Part shown: positions 15,263-27,682 of the stretch, piece by piece
How the letters are laid out: the number at the start of each line of letters is the position of its first letter
How positions within the stretch are numbered: position 1 is the stretch's first letter
Origin: Methylobacterium sp. SyP6R
Lineage (GTDB): Bacteria; Pseudomonadota; Alphaproteobacteria; Rhizobiales; Beijerinckiaceae
NCBI RefSeq assembly: GCF_019216885.1
Contig: NZ_JAAQRC020000001.1
Coordinates: forward strand, 4,963,501-5,027,500
DNA length: 64,000 nt
Direction of reading: 5' to 3'
Notes under the pieces: generated by a model
Told to the model about the DNA's origin: nothing
The model's input: only the letters and a program-made list of their open reading frames with translations
Database searches by the model: none
Program-made: the position numbers and the translations under genes

Positions 15263-17983
15263 TCAGGCCTGCCGGAGCGGCAGCGTCACCGTGAATGTCG
15301 TTCCCGCTCCGAACTCCGATTCGAGGTCGATCCGCCCGCCGAGCGCCCGCACCAGGGTGCGGACATGGGCGAGCCCGATCCCCTCCCCCGGCCGGTCCTG
15401 GACGCCGGAGCGGCGGAAGAGCTCGAACACCCGGGCGTGATCCCGGGCATCGATGCCGCGGCCGTTGTCGCTCACCCGGATGACCGCGAGCCCGTCCGAG
15501 AGAGTGCCCGTCACCGCGATCCGGCCGGGCCGGTCCTTCGCCAGGTACTTGATCGCGTTGTCGATCAGGTTGCCGAAGATCTGCCCCAAAGCCACCCGGT
15601 CGGCGACGATGTCGGGCAACTCGCCGATGGTGATGACCGCAGCCACCGTGTCCGCCTGGTGGCGCTGCGCGTCGGCCAGGCTCTGGACCAGGGCGGTCAT
15701 CGCCAGGGGCTCGGGCTGGAAGTTGCGCCGCCCCTCGCGCGACAGCTTCAGGATGGCGTTGATCAGCCCGTCCATCTTGGTGATCGCCGCCTTGATGAAG
15801 CTCACCGATTCGGCGAGGTCGGCGTCGATTCGCGCGGCGTCCGGCCGACCCGCGAGCGCGGTCCGGATGTCGTCCTGGCTCGCCTCGATCTCGCTGGTGA
15901 AGCCCATGATGTTGACGAGCGGCGCCCGCAGGTCGTGGCTGACGATGTAGGCGTAGCGCTGGATCTCCTCGTTCGATTCGCGCAACGCGGCTTCCGCGGC
16001 GCGCTGCTCGGTGATGTCGGAATGCACGCCGACCCATTCGCGGATCGTGCCGTCGGGATCGAGCACCGGCACCGCCTGGATCGCGTAGGTGCGGAAGACC
16101 CCGTCGTGGCGGCGCACCCGGTGCTCGTGGGTGTAGCGTCGGCGCTCGGCCACCGCGGCGTTCCAGCTCTCGACGCTGGCGGCGCGGTCGTCGGGATGCA
16201 CCGCCTCGGCCCAGCCATAGCCTTCGTACTGTTCAGGGCTCTGACCGGTGAGCGCGGCCCAGGCCGGCTGGTCGCCGGTCATCCGGCCGTCGGGACCGTT
16301 GGTCCAGAGCACGCCGCGCACCGCCTGGACGGCGGCGGCGAAGCGGTCCTGCTCGCGCCGCACCGAGGCGAACAGGCGGGCATTGTCCATCGCCACCGCC
16401 GCCTGGCCGGCGAGGCCCTCGATCACGGCGGCCTCACGGGTCCCGAAGCGGTGCGGCTCGGGATGGCCGAACAGCAGGGCGCCGAGGGTGGAGCCGGTGC
16501 CGGAGACCACCGGCACCGCGAGGTAGCTGCGCACCGGCAGGTGGCCGTGCGGCATGCCGCCATGGCTGCCGTAGCGCGGATCGGTCGTCACGTCCTCGCT
16601 CAGCACCACGCCGCCGGCCGCGAAGGTCGCGCTGAACAGGTTCGTCACCCGCGGCAGGCCGAAGCGGGTGAAGGCCTCGCGCGGCCCCCCGGTCAGGCTG
16701 AGGAGCCGCCAATGCTCCGGCCCGTCCGGGCCCTCCGGCACCCGCTCGAACAGGGCGCCGTAGGCCGCCCCGGTCAGGTGGGTGGCGGCCTCCACCACCG
16801 CGTCGCCGAGGCGCTGGCGGTCGAGCTCGCTCGAGAGCGCCGTGCCGAGGCGGTTCAGCACCTCCAGGCGCTGGGTCTCGGCGCGCAGCGCCGAGGCGGC
16901 CCGGGCCCGCTCGGCCGTCCGCTCGCGCTGGCGCTGCGCTGCGCCGGCGATCTCGGCGCTCACCGCCGCGACCTCCGCCGGCACCCCGGCCAGCACCGGC
17001 GCCGCGCGGCCCAGCCCGAGGGCGACCGCCTGGTCGCGCAGGGCGTGGAGCGGCGCCGCGATGCCGCGGGCGAAGGCCAGCGCCAGCACCGCCGCGATCG
17101 CCGAGAGCATGACGCCGAGCCCGGCAAACCAGACGAGGGAGGCGCGCACCGGCGCCGCCAGCGCCTCCTCCGGTACCCCGACGGCGACGCGCCAATCCGG
17201 CACCCCGGCCCGCGCATAGGCGATGAAGAACGGCTCGCCTTCGAGCGAGCTGCCGCGCCAGTGGCCCTCCGGCCCGGTGGCGGCGCGCAATTCGTCGGGG
17301 GCCTGCGCGCCGGTGAACCGCTCCGGCAACCGGGTGCGGGTCAGCACCCGGTGGTCGCGGTCGATCACGCTCATCACCCAGTCCTTCGGCACGCCGCCGG
17401 AGGCGAGCACGTCGCGCAGCCGCGAGGTGGGCAGGGAAAAGGACAGGAGATAGAGCACCGCCTCGCCGCCCCGGCGCATCACCGGCACCGTCACCCGGAA
17501 GCGTCCGTCGATCACGCCCGAGACCGCCGGCCGGCCACCGAGGGCCGCGGCGTCCGCGGCGTCGATCCGTTCGGGGATCGGTTCGCTGCCGAGATCGATC
17601 AGCCGCCGCCCGTCGGGATCGCGCAGGATCGTCGGCAGGCCGCTGCGGCGGGCGAGTTCCTGCACCTGCTCGCGGAACGCCGTCACGTCGCCGCGCTGGA
17701 GCGCGTTGGAGAGGCTCAGGGCTTCGAGAGTGGCGATGAGGCTGGCGAGTTCGCGGTCGACCGCCGCCGCCTCGATCCTGGCACGGCCGAGCGCCTCCGA
17801 TTCCAGGCGCCCGCGGGCGGCGCCGGCGAACTGCCACAGCACCACGCCGCCGAAGATCAGGATCGGCACCGCCAGGCCGAGGCCGAAGACGACCAGGCGG
17901 CGCACGATCGAGCCGGGACGCCGAGATCCCGGGACAGGGGACGGGGCAGGCCCGGGCGGGGTGGCGGGGGCCTGCATCGGCAT
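15263..17983 (-). CDS. Membrane sensor histidine kinase with Cache-like, GAF and PAS domains
   Basis: 906 aa. TM1 about 28-50, a periplasmic sensor region to about 280 (double-Cache-like), TM2 about 283-308, HAMP-like linker, GAF domain about 385-540, PAS/PAC about 545-665 (HPDDRAASVESW, EWVGVHSDITEQ), HisKA with His683 (YIVSHDLRAPLVNIMGF), and HATPase with FGNLIDNAIKYL, DNGRGI and GEGIGLAHV. The HisKA-HATPase module resembles those of phytochrome-like kinases with Rcp1 partners. The ATG is only 12 nt after the thiC stop codon, with AAGGA as binding site. Stimulus unknown. Confidence 0.9.
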   Translation of the reverse strand: MPMQAPATPPGPAPSPVPGSRRPGSIVRRLVVFGLGLAVPILIFGGVVLWQFAGAARGRLESEALGRARIEAAAVDRELASLIATLEALSLSNALQRGDVTAFREQVQELARRSGLPTILRDPDGRRLIDLGSEPIPERIDAADAAALGGRPAVSGVIDGRFRVTVPVMRRGGEAVLYLLSFSLPTSRLRDVLASGGVPKDWVMSVIDRDHRVLTRTRLPERFTGAQAPDELRAATGPEGHWRGSSLEGEPFFIAYARAGVPDWRVAVGVPEEALAAPVRASLVWFAGLGVMLSAIAAVLALAFARGIAAPLHALRDQAVALGLGRAAPVLAGVPAEVAAVSAEIAGAAQRQRERTAERARAASALRAETQRLEVLNRLGTALSSELDRQRLGDAVVEAATHLTGAAYGALFERVPEGPDGPEHWRLLSLTGGPREAFTRFGLPRVTNLFSATFAAGGVVLSEDVTTDPRYGSHGGMPHGHLPVRSYLAVPVVSGTGSTLGALLFGHPEPHRFGTREAAVIEGLAGQAAVAMDNARLFASVRREQDRFAAAVQAVRGVLWTNGPDGRMTGDQPAWAALTGQSPEQYEGYGWAEAVHPDDRAASVESWNAAVAERRRYTHEHRVRRHDGVFRTYAIQAVPVLDPDGTIREWVGVHSDITEQRAAEAALRESNEEIQRYAYIVSHDLRAPLVNIMGFTSEIEASQDDIRTALAGRPDAARIDADLAESVSFIKAAITKMDGLINAILKLSREGRRNFQPEPLAMTALVQSLADAQRHQADTVAAVITIGELPDIVADRVALGQIFGNLIDNAIKYLAKDRPGRIAVTGTLSDGLAVIRVSDNGRGIDARDHARVFELFRRSGVQDRPGEGIGLAHVRTLVRALGGRIDLESEFGAGTTFTVTLPLRQA

Positions 17984-17995
17984 CGTGGAGAATCC

Positions 17996-20043
<2,048 letters not shown>

Positions 20044-20198
20044 CGGCACCACTGTCCGGCGGCGGGTGGGGTTTGTCAATCGCGGGTTGAAGGAACGCTG
20101 CGGCATCCCGGCGGCCGCGGTGGCGGTTGCGCGGCCTTGAACCCCGCCCAGCCGGCGCCCCAGATACGGGGGACTTCCCCGTCTTTCAGGAGTTGGCC

Positions 20199-20573
20199 TT
20201 GGGACGCCGTGACCGGCGCTGGCGCGACGACGATCCCTCCACGCACGGCCCGGGCGCCCGCAACCCGGTGATCTGCCCGCTCTGCGAGCGGCCGATCCCG
20301 CCCGGCGCCCGCCAGAGCCGGCACCACCTGACGCCGAAGCTCAAGGGCGGCACCCATGGCGAGACGGTGCAGCTGCACCAGATCTGCCACTCCGCGATCC
20401 ATGCCCGCCACAGCGAGGCCGAGCTGGCGCGTCGCCTCAGCGACGTCGAGAGCCTGCGGGCCGAGCCGGAGATCGCCCGCTTCCTCGCCTGGGTGCGCGG
20501 CAAGCCGGACGATTTCCACACCGCGACGCGGATGACCCGGACGCGGCGGGAGACCAAGCGGAGCTTTCGTTGA
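20199..20573 (+). CDS. HNH endonuclease family protein
   Basis: About 124 aa. CPLCERPIPPGARQSRHHLTPKLKGG is the first part of a compact HNH site, followed by HQICHSAIHARH with the last zinc/metal ligands. A TTG at 20199 with AGGAG 6 nt upstream is the likely start; an in-frame extension upstream to 20127 exists. Stand-alone small HNH proteins of this type are widespread in alphaproteobacteria and mostly uncharacterised. No methylase is adjacent, so restriction is not indicated. Confidence 0.75.
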   Translation: MGRRDRRWRDDDPSTHGPGARNPVICPLCERPIPPGARQSRHHLTPKLKGGTHGETVQLHQICHSAIHARHSEAELARRLSDVESLRAEPEIARFLAWVRGKPDDFHTATRMTRTRRETKRSFR

Positions 20574-20701
20574 GAGACGCCGGGTCTTCGGCAGCAGGGT
20601 GAATCGATCCCGACGATTCTTCGCGCGATTCGACCGGCCGGTCCGGCTCCGATCTTTACGTCTCCCTGCGAGCCTCGGGGCCGTCCTCGTGGAGACGCCC
20701 G

Positions 20702-21853
20702 ATGTCCGCCCGTCCCAACACCGAACCCGCCCTCTCGGTCCGGCCGGACGATCCGGTCCGCCCGCCGGTCCGCCCGCACGCCGCGCCGGAGACGGGGCGC
20801 CTCGCCTGGGTCGACGTCGCCAAGGGCATCTGCATCATCCTGGTGGTGATGATGCACTCCACCCTCGGGGTCGGCGAGGCGATGGGGGGCGAGGGCTTCA
20901 TGCACCACGTCGTGGAATTCGCCAAACCGTTCCGGATTCCCGATTTCTTCCTCCTGTCGGGCCTGTTCGTCGGCCGCGTGGTCGATCGCGACTGGCGCCT
21001 CTTTTCCGACCGGCGCATCGTCCACTTCGCCTATTTCTACCTGCTGTGGATGGTGCTCCAATCGGCGGTGAAGTACGGCCAGATCACCGAGGGGGCGGGC
21101 CCGGGCGCGTTCCTCGCCCATCTCGCCCACGGCCTGATCGAGCCCTACTCGACCCTCTGGTTCATCTACCTGCTGGCGGTGTTCTCGGTCGCCGTGAAGC
21201 TGCTGCGCCGGGTGCCCGGCCCGGTGCTGCTGATCGGCGCCGCCCTGCTGCAACTGGCCCCGGTCCATACCGGCTCGACCCTCATCGACGAATTCTGCGC
21301 CCGCTTCGTCTACTTCGTCGCCGGCTATCTCTTCGCGGCCCGCATCTTCGCGCTGGCCGACTGGGTGCGGGCGCGGTCGGGCCTCGCGCTCGTCGGCCTC
21401 GCCGCCTGGGCGGGGATCGAGGGGGCGCTGGTCTTCACGCCGACCGGCTTCCCGTCTCATCCGAACCTGGCCGGCCTGCCGGGGGTGAGCCTGGTGCTGG
21501 GAGCCGCCGGCGCGCTCGCCATCGTGAGCGCCGCGGCCCTGCTGACCCGGGCCGGCGGCCCCGTCACGGCGATGCTCCGGGCCTGCGGCGAGCGCTCGAT
21601 CGTGATCTACCTCGCCTTCTTCCTGCCGATGGCGGGGTTGCGCACGGTGCTGGTGAAGAGCGGGATCATCGCCGATGTCGGGGTCGTCTCGCTCCTCGTC
21701 ACCGCGACCGCGGTGGCCGTGCCCCTCGGGATCGAGCGGTTGGTCCGCCACACCCCGGCCCGGTTCCTGTTCCGCCGGCCCGCCGCCTTCCACCTCGTCG
21801 GCGAGGAGCGCGCCACCCCGGCACCGGGCCTCGCCTCCGCTCGCGCGACCTGA
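20702..21853 (+). CDS. Acyltransferase 3 family membrane protein
   Basis: 383 aa with about ten hydrophobic segments. It starts with a Pro-rich cytoplasmic tail, then RLAWVDVAKGICIILVVMMHS, the family's N-terminal motif with the conserved His, and FRIPDFFLLSGLFVG. Such enzymes O-acylate surface sugars or peptidoglycan-associated glycans. No polysaccharide cluster is next to it, so the acceptor is unknown. Confidence 0.85.
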   Translation: MSARPNTEPALSVRPDDPVRPPVRPHAAPETGRLAWVDVAKGICIILVVMMHSTLGVGEAMGGEGFMHHVVEFAKPFRIPDFFLLSGLFVGRVVDRDWRLFSDRRIVHFAYFYLLWMVLQSAVKYGQITEGAGPGAFLAHLAHGLIEPYSTLWFIYLLAVFSVAVKLLRRVPGPVLLIGAALLQLAPVHTGSTLIDEFCARFVYFVAGYLFAARIFALADWVRARSGLALVGLAAWAGIEGALVFTPTGFPSHPNLAGLPGVSLVLGAAGALAIVSAAALLTRAGGPVTAMLRACGERSIVIYLAFFLPMAGLRTVLVKSGIIADVGVVSLLVTATAVAVPLGIERLVRHTPARFLFRRPAAFHLVGEERATPAPGLASARAT

Positions 21854-22081
21854 TCCCGCGGATCTCCGTTCACGAGTCTTCTTCCACGAGTCTTCGGCTC
21901 GGCGACGGCGCTCCCGCAAGGGGCGCCGTTTCACAGCCCGGCGGGCGCAGGGCATGTCTTCCCTCACGTCCTGACTTACGGTTAGCCGGACGGGCTGCGG
22001 CGCAATGGTCGCAAGTCTTTACCGATCATCAGCGATTTCCGCACAGATTCCGCCAAGGTCATGGAACCGGGGCGGACCCAG

Positions 22082-22423
22082 ATGGAAGCGTGTTTCCGCC
22101 TCCGGGACGGCGCCGGCCTGTTGCTGCTCCTGCTTGCGCCACTCCTCGTCGTCGCCGTGCCACGCTCCGAGGCGGTGGCCGTGCTCGGCCGGCCCGGCAG
22201 CGGCATCGCCGAGGCGGCCGGCATCGTGGCGGCGGCGGGCGGCGTGCTGGTGCGGACGGGCGCGGCCGGCCTCGTCGTGGCGCGGTCGAGCGAGGCGGGC
22301 TTCGTCGGACGCCTCTACGGCGCCGGGGCGTGGCTGGTGCTCGACCCGGTCGTCGCCGGCGGCTGCGGCCCGGGACCTGACCCACAAGACGCTTCTTCTC
22401 CGTCACCGAGCGCTGCCCGATGA
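22082..22423 (+). CDS. Small exported or membrane-anchored protein, unknown
   Basis: About 113 aa from the ATG at 22082 (alternative ATG 22061). A long hydrophobic run ([15 protein letters not shown]) acts as signal or anchor, followed by [22 protein letters not shown] and a Pro/Ser tail. Its stop overlaps the chemoreceptor start by 4 nt (ATGA), implying translational coupling. I do not recognise the family; a chemoreceptor accessory role is only suggested by coupling. Confidence 0.6.
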   Translation: MEACFRLRDGAGLLLLLLAPLLVVAVPRSEAVAVLGRPGSGIAEAAGIVAAAGGVLVRTGAAGLVVARSSEAGFVGRLYGAGAWLVLDPVVAGGCGPGPDPQDASSPSPSAAR

Positions 22424-23883
22424 TGACCGACGCCGACGATCTCCGCCGTTCCTACGCCCGCATCCTGATCGGCCTGCTCTGGGCCCACGTCCCGGTCGCG
22501 GCGGTGATACCGCTCCTGCCCGGCGAGGGTGGTACGCTGGCGCCGGCCGGCGCCGCGACCCTGCTTGCCACCCTCGCCACCCTGTCGTGGTGGCGCGACC
22601 CCACCGGGCTCCGGACCCGGATCGCCACCGCTTTGGCGCTCGTCGGCATGGCGGCCGTACTGCTCTACGCCAGCGCCGGCCATCCCTGGCAGATCGACCT
22701 GCACATGTACTTCTTCGCCTGCCTGGCGGTGCTCGCCGGCTGGTGCGACTGGCGGGTGATCCTGGCGGCCACGGCTGCCACGGCCCTGCACCACCTCGTC
22801 CTCAACCTCGTCCTGCCCGGCGCCGTCTTCCCCACGGGAGCGAGCCTGCAAAGGGTGCTGCTCCATGCCGGGATCCTGACGATCGAGGCGGCGATGCTGG
22901 CCTGGATCTGCCGCACCGTGTCCGGGACGCTGGCGGGGCTGGCGCGATCCGAGCGCGAGGCGCAAAGCCAGATGGCGCGCCTGCGCGACCTCGAGCGGCA
23001 GGGCGAGACCGCCCGCGAGGCGGCCGAGCACGATCGGCGCGAGAGCGTGATGCGGATGGCGGCGGCGTTCGAGGCGGCGGTGGGCGGCATCGTCGGCGAG
23101 GTCGCGGCGGCGGCGGGCGAATTGCAGGCGACGGCGCATGCGATGTCGCAGAAGGCGGGCAGCGCCGCCGCGCGCTCGGCAGAGGCCGAGGCCGCCGCGG
23201 GCCAGGCGGCCGGCGATGTCGGTGCCGTCGCGGCGGCGACGGAGGAGCTCGGCGCCTCGGTGCGCGAGGTCGGCCAGCAGGTCGGCGAATCCGCCGGCCT
23301 CGCCCGCGCCGCGGTCACGGAGGCCGACCGCACCGCTGCGCTCGTCGGCGAGCTGAGCGAGGCCGCCTCGCGGATCGGCGACGTGGTGAGCCTGATCTCG
23401 GGTGTCGCCGACCAGACCAACCTGCTGGCGCTGAACGCCACCATCGAGGCGGCCCGGGCGGGCGCGGCCGGCCGCGGCTTCGCGGTGGTGGCCGCCGAGG
23501 TGAAGGAACTGGCGAGCCAGACCGCGAAGGCGACCCAGGAGATCAGCGGCCAGATCGGCCGCATCCAGGGTGCGACCGGCGATGCCGTGCGGGCGATCGA
23601 GGCGATCGGCGGGCGCATCCGCGGCATCGACGGGGTCGCCGCCGCCGTCGCCGCGGCGGTCGAGGAGCAGGGCGCGGCGACCCGGGAGATCATCCGCGCC
23701 ATGGACCGGGCCGCCGCCGGGACCGGCTCGCTCACCGCCACGATCGGCGCCGTGGCGCAGGCCGCCGGCGACACCGGCTCCGCCGCCGGCCGGGTGCTCG
23801 CCTCCGCCGATGCCCTGACCCATCAGGCCGATCATCTCGGGGCCGAGGTCGCGCGCTTCCTGCAGGGCGTGCGGGCGGCGTGA
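22420..23883 (+). CDS. Methyl-accepting chemotaxis protein
   Basis: 487 aa. Residues 1-170 carry about five or six hydrophobic segments with almost no periplasmic sensor domain, so it resembles membrane-embedded-sensor chemoreceptors. The cytoplasmic signalling domain contains the conserved hairpin tip [23 protein letters not shown] (split over 385-410 region) and [14 protein letters not shown]. Missing CheW/CheA genes nearby suggests it joins arrays encoded elsewhere. Coupled to the small upstream gene by a 4-nt overlap. Confidence 0.9.
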   Translation: MMTDADDLRRSYARILIGLLWAHVPVAAVIPLLPGEGGTLAPAGAATLLATLATLSWWRDPTGLRTRIATALALVGMAAVLLYASAGHPWQIDLHMYFFACLAVLAGWCDWRVILAATAATALHHLVLNLVLPGAVFPTGASLQRVLLHAGILTIEAAMLAWICRTVSGTLAGLARSEREAQSQMARLRDLERQGETAREAAEHDRRESVMRMAAAFEAAVGGIVGEVAAAAGELQATAHAMSQKAGSAAARSAEAEAAAGQAAGDVGAVAAATEELGASVREVGQQVGESAGLARAAVTEADRTAALVGELSEAASRIGDVVSLISGVADQTNLLALNATIEAARAGAAGRGFAVVAAEVKELASQTAKATQEISGQIGRIQGATGDAVRAIEAIGGRIRGIDGVAAAVAAAVEEQGAATREIIRAMDRAAAGTGSLTATIGAVAQAAGDTGSAAGRVLASADALTHQADHLGAEVARFLQGVRAA

Positions 23884-23948
23884 GCGCTTCGGGGACTGTG
23901 TGAGCAGGCCTCCTGTCGAAAAAATCCGATAGATGTGCAAATCCCACC

Positions 23949-24099
23949 CACACCCTCATCCTGAGGTGTTGGCGATCGGAGATCGCACGCGATCGAAGAT
24001 CGACCGACCTCGAAGGAGGGCTCCAGATACCTCAGTGCCTTCTGGAGCCCTCCTTCGAGGCTCACTTCGTTCGCACCTCAGGATGAGGTGAGTGGGTGG
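23949..24099. repeat. Palindromic dispersed repeat family 3, copy A
   Basis: Outer arms CTCATCCTGAGGTG (23955-23968) and CACCTCAGGATGAG (24074-24087), inner arms CCTCGAAGGAGGGCTCCAG and CTGGAGCCCTCCTTCGAGG. A second copy is at 52405-52512. Sequences of this kind are frequent in Rhizobiales intergenic regions. Lies between two convergent genes. Confidence 0.85.
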
Positions 24100-24133
24100 G
24101 ATGCTCCACCCCCTTTCTCTTTCAGATCACCCC

Positions 24134-24994
24134 TCAGACAGGCGCTCGGGCGCGGCTGCTCCGCGGCCGCACCAACCGATCGAGAAAATTCCCGATCTCC
24201 CGCCGACGCCGCTCCGGCTCCAGGACCTCGGCCACGACCCCGAGGCGCCAGGCAAGGTCGGGACGCCCCTCCGGGTCGTGGTGCAGATCGCGAAACGCAT
24301 CCGCGTAAGCATGGAGCGCGGCCTCGTCCGGGCACAAACCCGCCTCCACCACCCCGCTGGCGGAGAGCCGCAGCATCGCCGCGACCTCGTCGAGGTCGAG
24401 CTCGGGATGGTATTGCGTGCCCCAGAACACCCCCTCGCCGAGGCGGATCTCGATCGCCTGGACGTCGAGGCGGTCGTTGCCCGCCAGCACCCGGCTGCCC
24501 GGCGGCGGGTCGATGACGGCGTCGTCATGGATCGCCGGCGCGTCCCAGGCCGGCGGGCGCCCGTCGAGGAGCGGGTGCCCCGCCCCGGCCTCGGTGCGGT
24601 GGATGGCGCGAGCGAGCCCGTATTCCGGTCCGCGCGGGTTGCGGGCGGCGCGCCCCCCCGCGATGGTGGCGGCCACCTGCACGCCCCAGCACGAGCCGAA
24701 GACCGGGAGCCCGGCAGCGAGCGCCGTCCGCACCAGGTCGCATTGCCGGGTCACCGCGGGCCCGCCCTCCTCGACGTGCAGGGTCGAGCCGGTGAGCACG
24801 AGGGCGTCGCAATCGGCGAGCGCCCGCGGCAGCACCGTCCCCGCATCCGCCGGGGCGACGAGATGGCAGAGTGCGTCCGGGGCGAGCGCGCGCAGGATGC
24901 CCGCATAGGTCTCGGCGGAGGTCTTGTCGCAGACCGAGAGATGCGTCTCTCGGCCGGCCCGGTCGTTCCCATCCGCCACCAGCAGGTGCAACAT
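24134..24994 (-). CDS. Class I glutamine amidotransferase-like protein
   Basis: 286 aa from an ATG with AAGGAG upstream. The nucleophile elbow is GSCWGVQVAA and the His-Glu pair is in TQYHPELDLDE, as in GuaA-type amidotransferases. A C-terminal extension after residue 200 is unusual for stand-alone forms. Probably hydrolyses a glutamine or gamma-glutamyl substrate; partner unknown. The upstream gap to the penicillin-binding protein gene holds divergent promoters only. Confidence 0.85.
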   Translation of the reverse strand: MLHLLVADGNDRAGRETHLSVCDKTSAETYAGILRALAPDALCHLVAPADAGTVLPRALADCDALVLTGSTLHVEEGGPAVTRQCDLVRTALAAGLPVFGSCWGVQVAATIAGGRAARNPRGPEYGLARAIHRTEAGAGHPLLDGRPPAWDAPAIHDDAVIDPPPGSRVLAGNDRLDVQAIEIRLGEGVFWGTQYHPELDLDEVAAMLRLSASGVVEAGLCPDEAALHAYADAFRDLHHDPEGRPDLAWRLGVVAEVLEPERRRREIGNFLDRLVRPRSSRARAPV

Positions 24995-25188
24995 GTCGGC
25001 TCCTTGTGAGAGCCTCCGCAACGCTCCCCGGAACGGGCCGTTCCCGGAACGGCTTGCCGCAGCCCTGCTGCAACGATGCTAAGTCTCGGTGATTATTCGA
25101 CAAAATTTCGGTTAACGGCCCTTAAACCCGCCTCATTTAGCGTCTCTTGAATGCCCCGAGCGGGCCGGCGACGCCCCGCGGGGGACGA

Positions 25189-27402
25189 ATGTCCGGGGGC
25201 GAAGGGGAAGTCGGCGGGATGGCGAAGGGACGCGAGCGGAAGGGTCGGGTCGAGCCGCGATTCGAGGCGGATGGATCCGGAGATCCGGCTTCCCTCGACC
25301 TGCGCCTGTCGCGCGGGGACCGGGCGGGGGGCGGCGTGGCCAAGGACAACTCCAAGGGCAGGGACAACTCCAAGGGGAAGACGGCGCCGAAACGGTCGGC
25401 CCGCGCGCCGGCCGCGCCGCGGCGCCGCCGGCGCTCGTTCCTCGGCACCCTGGTCTACGGCACGATGATCCTCGGCCTGTGGGGCCTGGTGGCTTTGGCC
25501 GGCATCGTCGCCTACCACGCCTCGCAGCTGCCGCCGATCGACCAGCTCGCGGTGCCGAAGCGCCCGCCCAACATCGCGATCCTGGCCGCCGACGGCTCGC
25601 TGCTGGCGAATCGCGGCGAGACCGGCGGGCGCACGGTGAGCATCCGCGAATTGCCGCCCTACCTGCCCCGCGCCTTCGTGGCGATCGAGGATCGGCGCTT
25701 CTACTCCCATCTCGGCATCGATCCGGTCGGCATCGCCCGCGCCATCGGCCAGAACCTGACCCGCCGCGGCGTGGCCCAGGGCGGCTCGACCCTGACCCAG
25801 CAGCTCGCCAAGAACCTCTTCCTGACCCAGGAGCGCACCGCCTCGCGCAAGATCCAGGAGGCGATCCTGGCGCTCTGGCTCGAGCACAAATACACCAAGG
25901 ACGAGATCCTCGAACTCTACCTCAACCGGGTCTATTTCGGCGCCGGCGCCTACGGCGTCGAGGCCGCGGCCCAGCGCTACTTCGCCAAGCCCGCCAAGGA
26001 CGTGACGCTGGCGGAGGCCGCGATGCTCGGCGGCCTCGTCCAGGCGCCCTCGCGGCTCGCCCCCAACCGCAACCTGCCGGCCGCCCAGGCTCGCGCCGCC
26101 CAGGTGCTGGCGGCGATGCAGGAGCTGGGGTTCGCCAAGCCCGCCGACGTGAAGGTGGCGCTCGCCCAGCCGGCGAGACCTGCGCGGGCGAAGGGCGGCG
26201 GCTCGGCCAACTACGTCGCCGATCTGGTGATGGACGTGCTCGACGATTACGTCGGCAAGATCGAGACCGACGTCTCGGTGCAGACCACCGTCGATCCGGC
26301 GATCCAGGCGGTGGCCGAGCGGGCTTTGGTCGACGAGCTGAACCAGAAGGGCGGGCGCTACAATGTCGGCCAGGGCGCCGTCGTGACGATGCGGCCGGAC
26401 GGGGCGATCCGGGCGCTGATCGGCGGGCGCGACTACGCCCAGAGCCAGTTCAACCGCGCCACCACCGCCAAGCGCCAGCCCGGCTCGGCCTTCAAGCCCT
26501 TCGTCTACCTCGCGGCGGTCGAGCGCGGCCTGACCCCCGACACGGTGCGGGAGGACGCGCCGATCAACATCAAGGGCTGGAACCCGGAGAACTACTCGCG
26601 CAACTACAGTGGCCCCGTAACCCTGCGCGACGCGCTCGCCCACTCGCTCAACACCGTGGCGGTGCGCCTCGGCATGGAGGTCGGCCCGAAGGCGGTGGTG
26701 CAGACGGCGCAGCGCCTCGGCATCACCTCGCCGCTCCAGGCCAATGCCTCGATCGCGCTCGGCACCTCCGAGGTCACGCCGCTCGAGTTGGTGGGCGCCT
26801 ACGCGGCCTTCGCCAATGGCGGCATGGGGGTGATCCCCTACGTGATCGCCAGCGTGAAGACCTCAGACGGAAAGACCGTCTACAAGCGCGCCCCGAGCAG
26901 CCTCGGCCGGGTGATCGCCCCCGACGCGGTCGGCATGATGAACGCCATGATGCACGAGGTTTTCGTCAGCGGCACCGCCAAGAAGGGCGACATCCCGGGC
27001 TGGGATCTGGCCGGCAAGACCGGCACCAGCCAGGATTTTCGCGATGCCTGGGTGATCGGCTTCTCCGGGACCCTCGTCACCGGCGTCTGGCTCGGCAACG
27101 ACGACGGCGAGCCGACGAAGAAGGTGTCGGGCGGCAACCTGCCGGTCGAGATCTGGAACCGCGTGATGAGTGCGGCGCTACGCGGCGACAAGCCGGTGCC
27201 CCTGCCGGGCGCCGCCCGCTGGCGGCGCAGCACCGCCGTCGCTTCCGCCAACCCCGCCCCCGCCGAGCCGCCCTCGCTGGGCGGCCTGATCGACGACCTC
27301 GTCGGCGGCGGCCAGCCCCCGGCCCGCCAGCCGGCCCCGCAGCGGGGCGGCCCGACGCGGGAGGACAAGAACTTCCTGGAGCGGCTGTTCGGGGTCGATT
27401 GA
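25189..27402 (+). CDS. Penicillin-binding protein 1A family, bifunctional
   Basis: About 737 aa from the ATG at 25189 (ATG 25219 also plausible). A long basic cytoplasmic N terminus precedes one TM segment (about 83-107). Glycosyltransferase (GT51) motifs follow: Glu167 in EDRRFYSHLGID, QGGSTLTQQLAKNLFL. Transpeptidase motifs are S433-A-F-K436 (RQPGSAFKPF), SLN (486-488) and KTGT (610). It polymerises and crosslinks peptidoglycan at the inner membrane. The C terminus is Pro-rich. Confidence 0.93.
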   Translation: MSGGEGEVGGMAKGRERKGRVEPRFEADGSGDPASLDLRLSRGDRAGGGVAKDNSKGRDNSKGKTAPKRSARAPAAPRRRRRSFLGTLVYGTMILGLWGLVALAGIVAYHASQLPPIDQLAVPKRPPNIAILAADGSLLANRGETGGRTVSIRELPPYLPRAFVAIEDRRFYSHLGIDPVGIARAIGQNLTRRGVAQGGSTLTQQLAKNLFLTQERTASRKIQEAILALWLEHKYTKDEILELYLNRVYFGAGAYGVEAAAQRYFAKPAKDVTLAEAAMLGGLVQAPSRLAPNRNLPAAQARAAQVLAAMQELGFAKPADVKVALAQPARPARAKGGGSANYVADLVMDVLDDYVGKIETDVSVQTTVDPAIQAVAERALVDELNQKGGRYNVGQGAVVTMRPDGAIRALIGGRDYAQSQFNRATTAKRQPGSAFKPFVYLAAVERGLTPDTVREDAPINIKGWNPENYSRNYSGPVTLRDALAHSLNTVAVRLGMEVGPKAVVQTAQRLGITSPLQANASIALGTSEVTPLELVGAYAAFANGGMGVIPYVIASVKTSDGKTVYKRAPSSLGRVIAPDAVGMMNAMMHEVFVSGTAKKGDIPGWDLAGKTGTSQDFRDAWVIGFSGTLVTGVWLGNDDGEPTKKVSGGNLPVEIWNRVMSAALRGDKPVPLPGAARWRRSTAVASANPAPAEPPSLGGLIDDLVGGGQPPARQPAPQRGGPTREDKNFLERLFGVD

Positions 27403-27474
27403 ATATGGTCCGACGAATTGGATCTCAGTTCGTCACGATGCGACCTGCGCAGCGACAAGCTCGACGGTCGTGCG

Positions 27475-27652
27475 CGTGAACCCTCCCTCCCTCTGCGGGG
27501 GAGGGTGCCCCACGGAGTGGGGCGGGAGAGGGGAACCCGCTTCCGGAGAAGTCGCGACCGTGGTGACGGGCGCCATCTGGATCAGCGTCGCGCTGCCCCT
27601 CTCCGGCCCCTGCTGACGCAGGGGCGGCCCTCCCCCGCAGAGGGGAGCGGTC
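27475..27652. repeat. MITE-like palindromic element, family 4, copy 2
   Basis: Same terminal inverted repeats as at 13304, with inner CTTCCGGAGAAGTCGCGACC and CTGGATCAGCGTCGCGCTGC blocks shared with copy 3. Lies downstream of the penicillin-binding protein gene. Confidence 0.8.
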
Positions 27653-27682
27653 GTTGCGCGGCGGCCGTTGGCTCGTTGAATG

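Noticed and set aside
20199..20573. HNH protein as part of a restriction or anti-phage system
   Set aside because: Neighbours are thiC and an acyltransferase; no methylase, nucleotidyltransferase or other defence gene is adjacent.
22082..22423. Small gene before the chemoreceptor as its periplasmic sensor domain
   Set aside because: Separate frame with its own stop, no sensor fold recognisable; the 4-nt overlap only shows coupling.
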